A stretch of DNA of 64,000 nucleotides from an uncultured Eggerthellaceae bacterium (GTDB lineage Bacteria; Actinomycetota; Coriobacteriia; Coriobacteriales; Eggerthellaceae), in NCBI GenBank assembly GCA_934617425.1, contig CAKTUD010000001.1, forward strand, positions 124,001 to 188,000, in the 5' to 3' direction. Shown here piece after piece: positions 8,167-16,301 of the stretch (positions within the stretch are counted from its first letter, which is position 1; the number at the start of each line of letters is the position of its first letter). Made by a program: the position numbers and the translations under genes. Under the pieces are notes generated by a model. That model was given only the letters and a program-made list of their open reading frames with translations. It was not told the origin of the DNA and ran no database searches.

Positions 8167-9174
8167 CTACTTCACACCGAAAACCTTATCGAGAATGGGC
8201 GAATACCAAGTTTCGGGATAGCCGATGTCGTTGATGGCGACATTGGCAGTAATATTGCTGCCAGCTTCTTCCTTGGCATAGGCTGAATCAGAGAGCCCCT
8301 CGACCTTTGCGGTCTGCTCGCCTGATTTCACCCAACCGTAATCTTTGTGAGCAATAGTCTCCACTCCGACGTCGCTGGTGAGCGTCGCATTTTGCGCCTC
8401 GAGAGCATCGGATCGGTTCTCGAGCGCCGAATACTGCGCTTGCGCCCTATCGTTATCACGCACCGATTGATAAAACTGCTGAGCCGGAGCATACAGGGCA
8501 ACGCAAGAACAAAGCACGCAAACGACGGCAACCGTGGCAACCAGCCGACGCGAAGACGCCGCAATCTTAGAGATCCAACCAAAAGGATTGAAGCCCGCAG
8601 CAATCGAGGCAGCCCTGTCGGAGGCGACCAGCCGAGCAGCGCGGCGCGTGGTTTTTCCCATCTTCCCTTCATACACGGCAGCTCGCGGGGCGTCAACCGC
8701 AGAATCTGATGCTGCATCGTCGCCAAACTGCTTGACGAACATCTTGTCAGCGCGTTCCTTTGCGCGCTTGCGGCGCTTCCCCTTTTCTTTTGCTTCCTTG
8801 GCAGAAAAGCTCTCTTCGGAGCCCTCGTCTGCCATGCTCTCGTAGAAGCCATCGAATCCGGCGAAGCGGTCTTCTAGACGCGCAGCGTTTTTCGCATTGC
8901 GACCCGATTGAGGTGCAGATTTACTCGAAGCGGCGTAATCGCCGCGAATCTCGGCCCAGAACGCATCATCTTCAAGGCGCGCATCGAGATCACGCATATA
9001 TGCCGAGTCAAATCCCCTCGTTGCTTGCCTGCGCCTGCGCTCTTTAGCACTTCCGACAACCGCATCGGAAGAAGGATGTACAGAGGTCGACGGCTCAGAG
9101 TCAGTTGCACGAGAACGCGCGGCGCTGCTACGCTTCGCCGCGGCGAATGAGACTATATTCGAACGCTGTGCCAA
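8167..9174 (-). CDS. DivIC/FtsB-like septum formation protein with long cytoplasmic N-terminus
   Basis: About 335 residues. A very charged N-terminal region of about 200 residues (rich in Lys, Arg, Asp and Ala) precedes one membrane helix (near RRLVATVAVVCVLCSCVALY). A short coiled-coil-like stretch (QFYQSVRDNDRAQAQYSALENR) follows, then a small extracellular domain. This order matches septum-formation initiator (DivIC/FtsB) proteins, which link FtsL and FtsQ/DivIB in the divisome. The ppx neighbour also fits, since actinobacterial ftsB/divIC genes commonly lie near ppx. The start appears to be TTG at 9174 behind GGGGAG. The N-terminal extension is far longer than in model FtsB. Confidence 0.75.
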   Translation of the reverse strand: MAQRSNIVSFAAAKRSSAARSRATDSEPSTSVHPSSDAVVGSAKERRRRQATRGFDSAYMRDLDARLEDDAFWAEIRGDYAASSKSAPQSGRNAKNAARLEDRFAGFDGFYESMADEGSEESFSAKEAKEKGKRRKRAKERADKMFVKQFGDDAASDSAVDAPRAAVYEGKMGKTTRRAARLVASDRAASIAAGFNPFGWISKIAASSRRLVATVAVVCVLCSCVALYAPAQQFYQSVRDNDRAQAQYSALENRSDALEAQNATLTSDVGVETIAHKDYGWVKSGEQTAKVEGLSDSAYAKEEAGSNITANVAINDIGYPETWYSPILDKVFGVK

Positions 9175-9263
9175 TGGAATGCGCTCCCCGAAGCATCGTG
9201 GTTGGTTTGTGATGAATTTAATGCTTGAGCTGTTTCAGGATAGCACAAACGAGAATTGGCGCA

Positions 9264-9647
9264 CTAGTATTCGATGCCTAAATGCTTAATGTAAGCCGTC
9301 CATCTCTCAAACGAATCGTCGCTGATGGCATGCTCCATCAGATGAGCTTCCTCTTCGGCAGTTTCGCTTGGGATACTCAAAACATTCTCCATGAATGCAA
9401 CAAGAAGATCATGACGCTCAACAATCTTGCATCCATACTCATAGCCTTTGGAAGTAAGCGTGATATCGCCGTAATAAGGCTGGTCGAGCAAGTTTTGCTC
9501 TTTCAAATAAGTAATCGCTTTGTTCACCGATGCCTTGGAAACACCCATTTTCTTTGCAATGTCGACCGAACGCACTGAATGCTCGGTCGTGCCGCCAAGA
9601 TCAACGATCGTTTCAAGATAATCTTCGTGCGATTTCGAGACCTTCAT
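9264..9647 (-). CDS. DtxR/MntR-family metal-dependent repressor
   Basis: The 127-residue product begins KVSKSHEDYLETIVDL, a DtxR/MntR hallmark, followed by a winged helix (SVRSVDIAKKMGVSKASVNKAITYLKEQNLL) and a metal-binding/dimerisation segment with GCKIVERHDLLVAFMENVL and EEEAHLMEHAISDD. It lacks the C-terminal SH3-like domain, so it is of the short MntR-like form, probably sensing Mn(II) or Fe(II). The ATG at 9647 has AGGAGT 9 bases upstream; a TTG three codons earlier is rejected. A structured transcript seems to be made just upstream on the same strand. Confidence 0.88.
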   Translation of the reverse strand: MKVSKSHEDYLETIVDLGGTTEHSVRSVDIAKKMGVSKASVNKAITYLKEQNLLDQPYYGDITLTSKGYEYGCKIVERHDLLVAFMENVLSIPSETAEEEAHLMEHAISDDSFERWTAYIKHLGIEY

Positions 9648-9730
9648 CGAGAACAACTCCTGATAGATGAAAAGTTTTGAGAAATAGTAACACAGCTAAG
9701 GCTTATTATTCGCCAAAGCTAACAAAGAAA

Positions 9731-9768
9731 GCCTCGGAGCGGCTTGCCGCAATCTCGAGGCTTTTCTT
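9731..9768. terminator. Bidirectional terminator-like hairpin
   Basis: Arms AAGCCTCG and CGAGGCTT enclose an inner GCGGC/GCCGC stem. T-rich runs follow on both strands (TTTTCTTTT on plus, TTTCTTTGTT on minus). On the minus strand it would end or attenuate the candidate RNA about 85 bases before the DtxR-type start codon. Confidence 0.6.
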
Positions 9769-9777
9769 TTCAGAGAG

Positions 9778-9829
9778 GCCGACGAGGGGGAGGGAGAGGG
9801 GGGGGTGGGTCCCCTCGTCGGCAATTTTT
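9778..9829. repeat. Stable hairpin with G-rich (G-quadruplex-prone) loop
   Basis: Perfect 12-base arms GCCGACGAGGGG (9778-9789) and CCCCTCGTCGGC (9811-9822) close a 21-base loop made almost only of G and A, with several runs of three or more G on the plus strand. AATTTTTG follows on plus, so it could terminate plus transcription. On minus it lies between the candidate aptamer and the 9731 hairpin. Confidence 0.65.
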
Positions 9830-9990
9830 GCGGTGAATAATCAGACGAGAGAGGAATCTTCACCGCTCGGATTAGCTTTTCAAATGTCTCAGGGCTTTCG
9901 GTTTCTGCTCCAGAAGAAGCTTCGCCTTAAATCTCTCGGTGCCGTTGTTGCTTGACCGATCCGTTTCTCTTGTCCCTTTCGACAATTGTT

Positions 9991-10019
9991 AGTTTAGGGT
10001 TACATATATTCCATGTCAA
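9991..10019 (-). promoter_or_regulatory. Sigma-70-like promoter for the minus-strand structured transcript
   Basis: On the minus strand a consensus -35 TTGACA (10014-10019) is followed after exactly 17 bases by TAAACT (9991-9996). The expected start site is near 9984. It is the best consensus promoter seen in the window. Confidence 0.7.
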
Positions 10020-10179
10020 CAGTAAGTTTTCCTAAGTTTACTTCTCCATATGTTGCACACATATAACTTTAAATTCAGACGGCAAGCCAATTCACCCAGC
10101 AGCTCGCGCATATATGCTGCGATGCTGCGATTTTTGCACAGAGCCTCTCTGGTTTGGTAAACAAGCGACCGAGCGCCGC

Positions 10180-10185
10180 TATAAT
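10180..10185 (+). promoter_or_regulatory. Likely -10 element for thrC
   Basis: A perfect TATAAT lies 60 bases before the chosen thrC start. The matching -35 is weak: TTGGTA at 10154-10159 would leave a 20-base spacer. Another possible pair, TTTACT/TATAAC, lies near 10038-10069. Confidence 0.4.
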
Positions 10186-10245
10186 CTTTTCATTATCAAA
10201 GGAAGCGCACACTGCGCCTATCGAAACTTGCGAGAGGACGATTCA

Positions 10246-11820
10246 ATGGCGGCAAGCAAAGCATTGACGAACAACCGCTACATCGACACACGCGGCATTT
10301 GCGCCGAGCCGGTCTCTTTCACCCAAGCCGTGATCGATGGCTTGGCCAACGGAGGCGGCTTGTTCGTCCCCGAAAGCATCCCCTCCCTTTCGCTTGACGA
10401 GATATGCGCTCTTGCCGATCTACCCTATGCCCAACAAGCAGCCACGATCTTCAACGCATTCGGTGGCGACCTCAGCCCCGAGGAGATTTCGCAAATCACG
10501 AACGAAGCATATGGCGACAATTTTGACGATAGCGAAATCTGCCCCATCACGTCGCTCGATGAGAATACGCACATCCTCGAACTGTGGCACGGTCCCACAA
10601 GCGCATTCAAGGACATGGCACTGCAGTGCCTTCCTCGCTTCTTCAGTGCAAGCGCGGCAAAACTGCGCAAACAGGGCAAGCTGTCCGGCACTCACATGAT
10701 TCTGGTGGCGACCTCGGGCGACACGGGGAAAGCGGCGCTTGAAGGTTTCCGCGATATCGATGGCGTCTCTATTGGCGTCATGTACCCGCAAGGCGGCGTG
10801 AGTGACATCCAATACAAACAGATGGCCACGCAAAAGGGCGACAATGTCTTCGTCTGGGGCGTACGCGGCAATTTCGACGACTGCCAAACGGGCGCGAAAA
10901 ACGTTTTCGGCGATGCCACCTTCGCCGAAAAGCTCCATGCTGATTACGGGGTCGCACTCTCCAGCGCGAACTCCATCAACTGGGGACGCTTGTTGCCCCA
11001 GGTCGTTTATTATATTTCCGCATATGCTCGCCTCGTCGCACGAAGAGCGATTGCTGCTGGCGACCCTATTGACATTTGTGTGCCCACCGGGAATTTCGGC
11101 AACATCCTGGCGGCTTATTACGCTAAACGCATGGGAACTCCTATCCGCTTGCTCTACTGTGCGAGCAACGAAAATTGCGTATTGACTGATTTCATCAACA
11201 CCGGCCTGTATGACATCAGCAACCGTCCTTTCGTGAAAACCCCATCTCCATCGATGGACATCCTTGTCTCGTCCAATCTCGAACGTCAGCTCTTCGAGTT
11301 GACCGGCCGCGACAGCAGCTCCATTGCAAGTTGGATGAATGACCTCAAGCAGACAAAGCGTTTCCGCGTCGACCGTGATACGTTCAAATCTCTACGCGAG
11401 CAATTCCGCGCCGATTTCGTGGACAACAGCACTTGCCTTGCAACCATTCGCGAAGTTTTCGACAAAAACGGCTATCTGCTCGATCCTCACACTGCCGTCG
11501 CTTACAAAGTGGCAGAAAACCTTCGCGACGATGACACGCCCGTCCTTATCGCAGCTACTGCCCATTGGGCAAAATTCGGCAGCAATGTTTACCGCGCCCT
11601 TCATAAATTGAGCCTCGACGAAGAACTCCCCGCGGATATCGCCTCTCTTTCCGGCTGCAAGCTCAACGAACTTGTTGCCAAAGAAGCCCACCAGACTTTC
11701 ATTCCGCGAGGTCTTGCGGAACTCGATCAAATGCCCGTTCGGTTCACGCAGATAATCGACGGCGACACCGCCGCTATCGAAAGCGCCGTGACGGCATTCC
11801 TTTCAAAACAGGTAGACTAG
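10246..11820 (+). CDS. thrC: Threonine synthase
   Basis: About 524 residues, the long threonine synthase form. It converts O-phosphohomoserine to threonine with pyridoxal phosphate. The PLP lysine is in GPTSAFKDMALQ near residue 122. The phosphate-binding SGDTGKAA motif and the VPTGNFGNILAAYYAKRMG segment are clear. The N-terminal RYIDTRG and GGLFVPES segments are typical of the family. The start at 10246 has AGAGG 8 bases upstream; an open extension back to 10114 is not supported. It is a single gene, convergent with the prepilin peptidase, whose stop lies 26 bases beyond its own. Confidence 0.96.
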   Translation: MAASKALTNNRYIDTRGICAEPVSFTQAVIDGLANGGGLFVPESIPSLSLDEICALADLPYAQQAATIFNAFGGDLSPEEISQITNEAYGDNFDDSEICPITSLDENTHILELWHGPTSAFKDMALQCLPRFFSASAAKLRKQGKLSGTHMILVATSGDTGKAALEGFRDIDGVSIGVMYPQGGVSDIQYKQMATQKGDNVFVWGVRGNFDDCQTGAKNVFGDATFAEKLHADYGVALSSANSINWGRLLPQVVYYISAYARLVARRAIAAGDPIDICVPTGNFGNILAAYYAKRMGTPIRLLYCASNENCVLTDFINTGLYDISNRPFVKTPSPSMDILVSSNLERQLFELTGRDSSSIASWMNDLKQTKRFRVDRDTFKSLREQFRADFVDNSTCLATIREVFDKNGYLLDPHTAVAYKVAENLRDDDTPVLIAATAHWAKFGSNVYRALHKLSLDEELPADIASLSGCKLNELVAKEAHQTFIPRGLAELDQMPVRFTQIIDGDTAAIESAVTAFLSKQVD

Positions 11821-11845
11821 CAGAAACAACCCGAAACTCATCTAC

Positions 11846-12502
11846 TTACGACGTAACTAAGCCCACAAGCAGCCAGACCGAAAAAAACGGCGCCATAGGG
11901 AATACGCCCTTTCTCGGTTTGGCTGCAAGCATCCATAAAACCGCAAATGCATAGCAGAAAAAGAACCCCGCGAGACTCCCAAAACCTGTAGCCGCCCCCA
12001 GCGAAAGCATCATGCGGATATCCCCTCCGCCGACAATGTCGATCCCCCTCTTTTTGCGAGCAAGACAACGCAGCCCCTGAGAAACGGCCGCCGTTAAAAA
12101 TCCAAAACCTAGTCCGAAAACGAGAGAATCACCATCTGCGCCTTGGAAGGCCAATCCGACAATGCCCAAAAGACCTGACAGTTCCTTTGGGATATACCCG
12201 TAACCGACGTCGCTTTCAATTGCACAAATCGCCAGAAAGCCCATCGCGAAAACCGCAATCCCACAAACGATCGTTTTTTGCAAAAGGGCTACGGCGAAAA
12301 ATGCCGCGAGCAAAGAAACCCGAATGATACCGGCAAAACGTAGGTGCAGAAGGCCGTCTTCGCATAGATATGGAGACGGAGAGATTTCGCCATGCTCCCT
12401 CTTTTGCGCCCGCATTGCGCACCAGCAGCCAAACGATTTCGCTGCAAGCGAAGCCATGCCAACAGAAAGCGCCGCAAACGTCAGTACGAGCAAGTCAAAC
12501 AT
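11846..12502 (-). CDS. Prepilin peptidase (A24 family) of the Tad locus
   Basis: About 218 residues with several membrane helices. The two catalytic aspartates of A24 peptidases are visible: ESDVGYGYIP, matching the family D-x-IP region, and GGGDIRMM, matching GGGDIK. It should cleave the leader of the Flp-type prepilins at the cytoplasmic membrane face. The ATG at 12502 overlaps the end of the zinc-ribbon gene by 8 bases, showing translational coupling. It is the last gene of the Tad operon. It has no N-methylation domain, as in TadV/CpaA. Confidence 0.88.
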   Translation of the reverse strand: MFDLLVLTFAALSVGMASLAAKSFGCWCAMRAQKREHGEISPSPYLCEDGLLHLRFAGIIRVSLLAAFFAVALLQKTIVCGIAVFAMGFLAICAIESDVGYGYIPKELSGLLGIVGLAFQGADGDSLVFGLGFGFLTAAVSQGLRCLARKKRGIDIVGGGDIRMMLSLGAATGFGSLAGFFFCYAFAVLWMLAAKPRKGVFPMAPFFSVWLLVGLVTS

Positions 12503-12791
12503 CACGATCAAGCACCAAGCCCGCAGAGCAATCGTCACCTGAATCAGTCAAAGGCACTTCCAGGTGAAAAACGACAGTCTTGCCATCATCGAAAACCTCC
12601 ATGTCAGCACGCGTTCTCCATGAAGTCCCCGCTATCGGCAAAGTGCTTTCCGCCAAGGCATCGGCCAAGAATCCAGCAGCGCTGTTCTCGCTCTCGGTAT
12701 CGTCCCCTTCTTTTTCGAAATGGTGCAAACAGCCGTAGCAAATCTCGGCATCGTCAAAAGTAACTGCGGAACATATTGGACACCGCTTCAT
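12495..12791 (-). CDS. Small zinc-ribbon protein of the Tad locus, unknown function
   Basis: About 98 residues. The N-terminus KRCPICSAVTFDDAEICYGC has two CxxC pairs spaced as in a zinc ribbon. The C-terminal half (VFDDGKTVVFHLEVPLTDSG) looks beta-rich and ends with a short acidic tail. No signal peptide or membrane helix is seen, so it is probably cytoplasmic. It is coupled to the prepilin peptidase by an 8-base overlap and follows the DUF192 gene by 17 bases. I do not recognise a named family for the whole protein. Confidence 0.7.
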   Translation of the reverse strand: MKRCPICSAVTFDDAEICYGCLHHFEKEGDDTESENSAAGFLADALAESTLPIAGTSWRTRADMEVFDDGKTVVFHLEVPLTDSGDDCSAGLVLDRDV

Positions 12792-12808
12792 CTGAGCACC
12801 CCCCGCCA

Positions 12809-13159
12809 CTAAAGTTCGCCATCGACGGGACGCGCATTCTCCAAAAGAAGGCGCCAGACCACCCGATCACCCTTCTCAAGCCAGCGCTTCCCATCCTTGG
12901 AGAAGCGCTCGACTACATACGCCGCATGAGAGCAGCGCAGCCTGCGCTTCGGCTTGAGGCCCCTCCGAGAAAGCAAGACCTCCCCGTCCTCGGAAACGAA
13001 CGCCACATCGATGGCCGACCTCATCCCAAATGTATGGATATCCTTGCACGGAACCAGAAGCACTGCATTTGACGACGATCGCCCAAGCAGGCCCTTCGCC
13101 CTACTTTTCCCTCGGCACGCAAGCCGAAAATTTCCTAATTCAATTAATGTTGCGTCCAT
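12809..13159 (-). CDS. DUF192-family protein in the Tad locus
   Basis: A 116-residue protein with the DUF192 signature order: RAKGLLGR, then VPCKDIHTFGMRSAIDVAFVSEDGEVLL, then the PKRRLRCSHAAYVVE segment. Family members are small beta-barrels of unknown biochemical role and recur in Tad clusters of actinobacteria and other phyla. Unlike many members it lacks an N-terminal signal peptide. The ATG at 13159 (AAGGA upstream) is chosen over a GTG two codons earlier. Confidence 0.82.
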   Translation of the reverse strand: MDATLIELGNFRLACRGKSRAKGLLGRSSSNAVLLVPCKDIHTFGMRSAIDVAFVSEDGEVLLSRRGLKPKRRLRCSHAAYVVERFSKDGKRWLEKGDRVVWRLLLENARPVDGEL

Positions 13160-13171
13160 AGCCACCCATCC

Positions 13172-13717
13172 TTACCGCAATAACTGAATCACTGCACTCG
13201 TTTCCTGCTCGAAAGACGTGAAATTTGCAATCGCGCATCGAAATCCGCCAGAATCAGAACCCTTAACAAACCCAACGCTTCCGAAAGAATCAAGATTCAC
13301 CACCTGCCACCCGAATTCCTGCATTGCCTCTTTCAATAGCTCGATAGCTTCATGAGAAGGACCATCCGACTCGTAGCCGATTATGCAAAGCGACTCATCA
13401 GCACGAACCTTCCTTGCCCCTTTCGGCAGACCAACCACCGATGCCAACGACTCGGGCAAAACTCCAGGCAGCGCATCGGAATAGGCAACATCGCCCGCAG
13501 CCGAAAATATCAAGCCATCAACGACAGCTTCCGCCGATGCCCCATTTAACAGGTCCTCTGCAGCAGCAAATGACGCACGCACGGCAACCGCTTTATGGGC
13601 TGTCTCACACACGACTTGCAAAACGAAGCCGAACGAAACCAAAACCACCAGCAATACCAAAGTGATACAGCAAGCACGAAAGGCTCGGTTATGCCTAAAA
13701 GCAACGTTCTTTCTCAA
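13172..13717 (-). CDS. Membrane-anchored Tad-locus protein, unknown
   Basis: About 181 residues. A basic N-terminus is followed by one hydrophobic helix (residues ~14-36), then a small alpha/beta domain facing outside, with the segment ESLCIIGYESDGPSHEAIELLKEAM. I recognise no family. The start seems to be TTG at 13717 overlapping the upstream TadE stop as TTGA, so translation is coupled. Its place after TadE and before DUF192 suggests a pilus-assembly or minor envelope role (inference). Confidence 0.7.
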   Translation of the reverse strand: MRKNVAFRHNRAFRACCITLVLLVVLVSFGFVLQVVCETAHKAVAVRASFAAAEDLLNGASAEAVVDGLIFSAAGDVAYSDALPGVLPESLASVVGLPKGARKVRADESLCIIGYESDGPSHEAIELLKEAMQEFGWQVVNLDSFGSVGFVKGSDSGGFRCAIANFTSFEQETSAVIQLLR

Positions 13718-14139
13718 GCGATCACCCCCGGTTTATACAGATTCACAACGTACTCGCTGCGGTGAACGATCCTCGGCAAATGAACCCCGAAAACCTCGTC
13801 ACGCACCCCCATCCCGAACAACGTTGGTGAAAACGAAAGCTCTCCAACAAAACGAACATGCACTGCATCGACACGAGATACCGAAATCGCCACCGACTGA
13901 TAGCTTTTATCGAACTGACTAGATAAATCATTTTGCACTTCTCCAGAGTTCCCCTCCGTCGAATATCCGTAAGCAGGAACAGCGTAAAGCCTGACTGTTT
14001 GCGGAAATGCACGGTCGAAAGCCGCGCACTCCGAGATAAAAACAAGCGCGTTGACAGCAATAGCCGCAACCACTATCGCCACCGGGAAAACAACGGCCAG
14101 CTCGATCGTCATTTGTCCCCTTTCATCTATCATTCCCAT
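13714..14139 (-). CDS. tadE: TadE-like minor pseudopilin
   Basis: About 141 residues. The N-terminus has a prepilin-type site, ERG followed by QMTIELAVVFPVAIVVAAI, with Glu at +5 after the cleavage glycine and a long hydrophobic helix after it. This is the TadE architecture, an anchored minor pilin processed by the Tad prepilin peptidase. The ATG at 14139 overlaps the previous stop codon (an ATG at 14133 is also possible). Confidence 0.82.
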   Translation of the reverse strand: MGMIDERGQMTIELAVVFPVAIVVAAIAVNALVFISECAAFDRAFPQTVRLYAVPAYGYSTEGNSGEVQNDLSSQFDKSYQSVAISVSRVDAVHVRFVGELSFSPTLFGMGVRDEVFGVHLPRIVHRSEYVVNLYKPGVIA

Positions 14140-16301
14140 AAATCGCCACCCCATAAGTCCGCGCACAAAGACCGGAAACGCGAGAGCGCTTCTTGAACGA
14201 GAGAAATCGAAGCGTCTTTCGCCGACGGAGGCAGCGGGACCTCAATACGGATCATCGGCCCGTTGCCGAGGATCTGAATCTCGGCAATCGTGATTGAATC
14301 GATTCCCGAAATCCTTTCTTCAATCTCCGACTGAACCCCATCGGCCACCGATGAGAGCAAATCGGTCGAACTCGATGGATTCTCTATCATCCTTGTCTTC
14401 ACTTCGAGGTAGCGCGCGGAAGAACGATCTTCGGACATCGCCGCAACATGTCCAGTATTTATAAGGACAGGTTTAAGTGACTCCACTTCCGCCGGAGCCA
14501 GACCGATATCGCCGAAAAGACCCTGCAGCGTATCCGCCGCCCATCTTCCCAAACCGCTCGAACCAGCCAACGGCACAGAATCCAAGCCTTTTTCCACGGC
14601 GTCAAGCAAAGCGCCCTGTCCATCGGCGTACGCAACAAGCAACGACGACCAGCAGTCAAGAACAATGCCGGCAGCTCCTGCAGCAACGCCCAGATCTTTG
14701 TAGCCATCGAGTACGGAATTAATCGCGTTACGCCCCTCATCCGACTCTTCGGCCAACAAAGTCGCACCCGAAACAGCAATGCGAGGACCGAGGGACAGAT
14801 TCGACTTCGCGAACACATTAAAGCCCTGCAGTTGCGAAGGGGACCCCATGTCCACGGCAAGTGTTACGGTTCCAATAGCGCCAGGAGGATTCACTTCTAT
14901 GCGATTTTTCCCAGCAGTGCTTACCGCATCTTTAACGAGCTTCAGCAGCCCGCCCGCCGTCGTTTTCACCCCTTGAGAGACAGGGTCCAGTTCTGATCTT
15001 GCTTTTTCGTATTTTTCAGCCGCATTTGCGATAGCTTCGTAGTGGTATTCGAATCCGTTTTCGACAGAAGTAGACGCCGCTGCAACCAGACCCATGCTAG
15101 AAGCGGAAAATTCGCACGAAGGACAAACGGGGCAATTTTCCTTTTCTACCTGCTCCAATGAAACACGAGCGTTCGCTCCTTGCGCTTGCGGACATCCCTC
15201 CCAAGCATGGGCGATCAGCAGTCCATCATCGGAAAACGTCGCAGGATACACCTCATCGGTATAAAGAGATGTCGATTTCATTTGCTCAACGCTTCGCGGC
15301 AGTTTAGGAAAATAAGCCTCGAACGAATCCGACTCCTCGCGAACATATGCCCCCTCAAGCTGTCCTGCAGCGTACTCATAGAAATGAAGACGCAGCACAG
15401 ACCGAGCATGCTCTTTTGCTGAGTCGTCCGCAGGCGATTCGGCTCTCATTCTTGCCGCGTAGTAAGCTCGCGCTCTATCGAGAGCAACGGAGAATGACCA
15501 GGCATCGACACTCGTGTAAAGAGGGTTCTCCGCCGAAGAAAGATTCGCCAGCTTATCAGCCCTTTCGTATAGGCAATAATTCGGGCAATCACCGCAATCG
15601 CGTTCGAAAGCTTCCTGCTTCATCGAAGCTGCTGCTTTAGCAGCCTCGTCCGCCATCCTCGCCTGCTCTTTCAGCGACTTGGCCTCTCCCTCTATCTCTT
15701 GCTCGACGACCGACGTGTCGACCGCTTCGCAAATGGGATCAGCCCCCTCAACGGGAACGATAAACGACACACCGAGATAGCGCGATCCTGCCGCCCCGTC
15801 ATTATTCGCCGCAGCAACGCTGGCGGAACGAACCGCGCAAAGATACGGCAACGCTTTCTGCAGAGAATCGAGCGAGCGACTGGCCTTTTCGGCAAAATCG
15901 TCCCTCGCCTTAGAAACTTTCCCCGCGATGTCTATCAAGCCATCCCCCGCAGCTTGCCCTCCTGGTACGCATAACGCCACCACACCAACCCCGTATGAAA
16001 CCAGGCTTGTAAGCGAAAGAGAAAGAGCGACCGCATCGCAAAGTCTCGCGGCAAGAACAAAATCCGCCACCTGGCTCTCCGAAGCAATCGCCGCAGCATC
16101 AGCGACGTCCTGAACGCGCGCAGATAATGAATTTACGCGATATATTTGAGCAACCGAAAACAGCAGCGACACGGTAAGCAGCAAAGACACGACCATGGAC
16201 ACAGTGGTGAGACCACGCTCATCTCGAAAGAGGCCCAATCGAGCAGGAGCGTCGCGCAAGGATTGATTCTCACTAATGCTGCCACAAATCGAACACCTCA
16301 T
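14130..16301 (-). CDS. Large TadG-like Tad pilus protein
   Basis: About 723 residues. Residues ~1-30 include CxxC (RCSICGS), then RDERGLTTVSMVVSLLLTVSLL as a membrane helix followed by VQDVADAAAIASESQVADFVLAARL, the Ala-rich helix of TadE/TadG-like proteins (DVADAAAIA is their hallmark). The large extracellular part has more cysteine groups (RDCGDCPNYC, CPVCPSC). The position equivalent to +5 in pilins is Ser, not Glu, so prepilin cleavage is doubtful. The ATG at 16301 overlaps the preceding stop as ATGA. No von Willebrand A domain is evident, unlike proteobacterial TadG. Confidence 0.75.
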   Translation of the reverse strand: MRCSICGSISENQSLRDAPARLGLFRDERGLTTVSMVVSLLLTVSLLFSVAQIYRVNSLSARVQDVADAAAIASESQVADFVLAARLCDAVALSLSLTSLVSYGVGVVALCVPGGQAAGDGLIDIAGKVSKARDDFAEKASRSLDSLQKALPYLCAVRSASVAAANNDGAAGSRYLGVSFIVPVEGADPICEAVDTSVVEQEIEGEAKSLKEQARMADEAAKAAASMKQEAFERDCGDCPNYCLYERADKLANLSSAENPLYTSVDAWSFSVALDRARAYYAARMRAESPADDSAKEHARSVLRLHFYEYAAGQLEGAYVREESDSFEAYFPKLPRSVEQMKSTSLYTDEVYPATFSDDGLLIAHAWEGCPQAQGANARVSLEQVEKENCPVCPSCEFSASSMGLVAAASTSVENGFEYHYEAIANAAEKYEKARSELDPVSQGVKTTAGGLLKLVKDAVSTAGKNRIEVNPPGAIGTVTLAVDMGSPSQLQGFNVFAKSNLSLGPRIAVSGATLLAEESDEGRNAINSVLDGYKDLGVAAGAAGIVLDCWSSLLVAYADGQGALLDAVEKGLDSVPLAGSSGLGRWAADTLQGLFGDIGLAPAEVESLKPVLINTGHVAAMSEDRSSARYLEVKTRMIENPSSSTDLLSSVADGVQSEIEERISGIDSITIAEIQILGNGPMIRIEVPLPPSAKDASISLVQEALSRFRSLCADLWGGDLWE

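Larger units (their letters stand above)
9731..9984 (-). ncRNA. Candidate structured RNA or 5' leader upstream of the DtxR-type gene
   Basis: From the promoter at 9991-10019, transcription would begin near 9984 and run left. Successive elements are: a small TTGTC/GACAA hairpin near 9965-9985; a long-range stem CGAGAGA / TCTCTCG (9846-9852 with 9932-9938) enclosing about 80 bases with an inner TTCTG/CAGAA hairpin; a 12-base-pair hairpin at 9778-9822 with a G/C-only loop; and a terminator-like hairpin at 9731-9768 with T-rich flanks. No protein gene is convincing here. The order resembles a riboswitch plus expression platform or a free small RNA, but I could not match it to a known class. Confidence 0.4.

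Noticed and set aside
9846..9938. Possible glycine, TPP or T-box riboswitch
   Set aside because: I compared it with the conserved cores (for example CCGAAG..GCAA, CTGAGA with a distal GCGTAGGGA, AGGGTGGNACCGCG) and found only partial resemblance. I keep it as an unclassified structured RNA.
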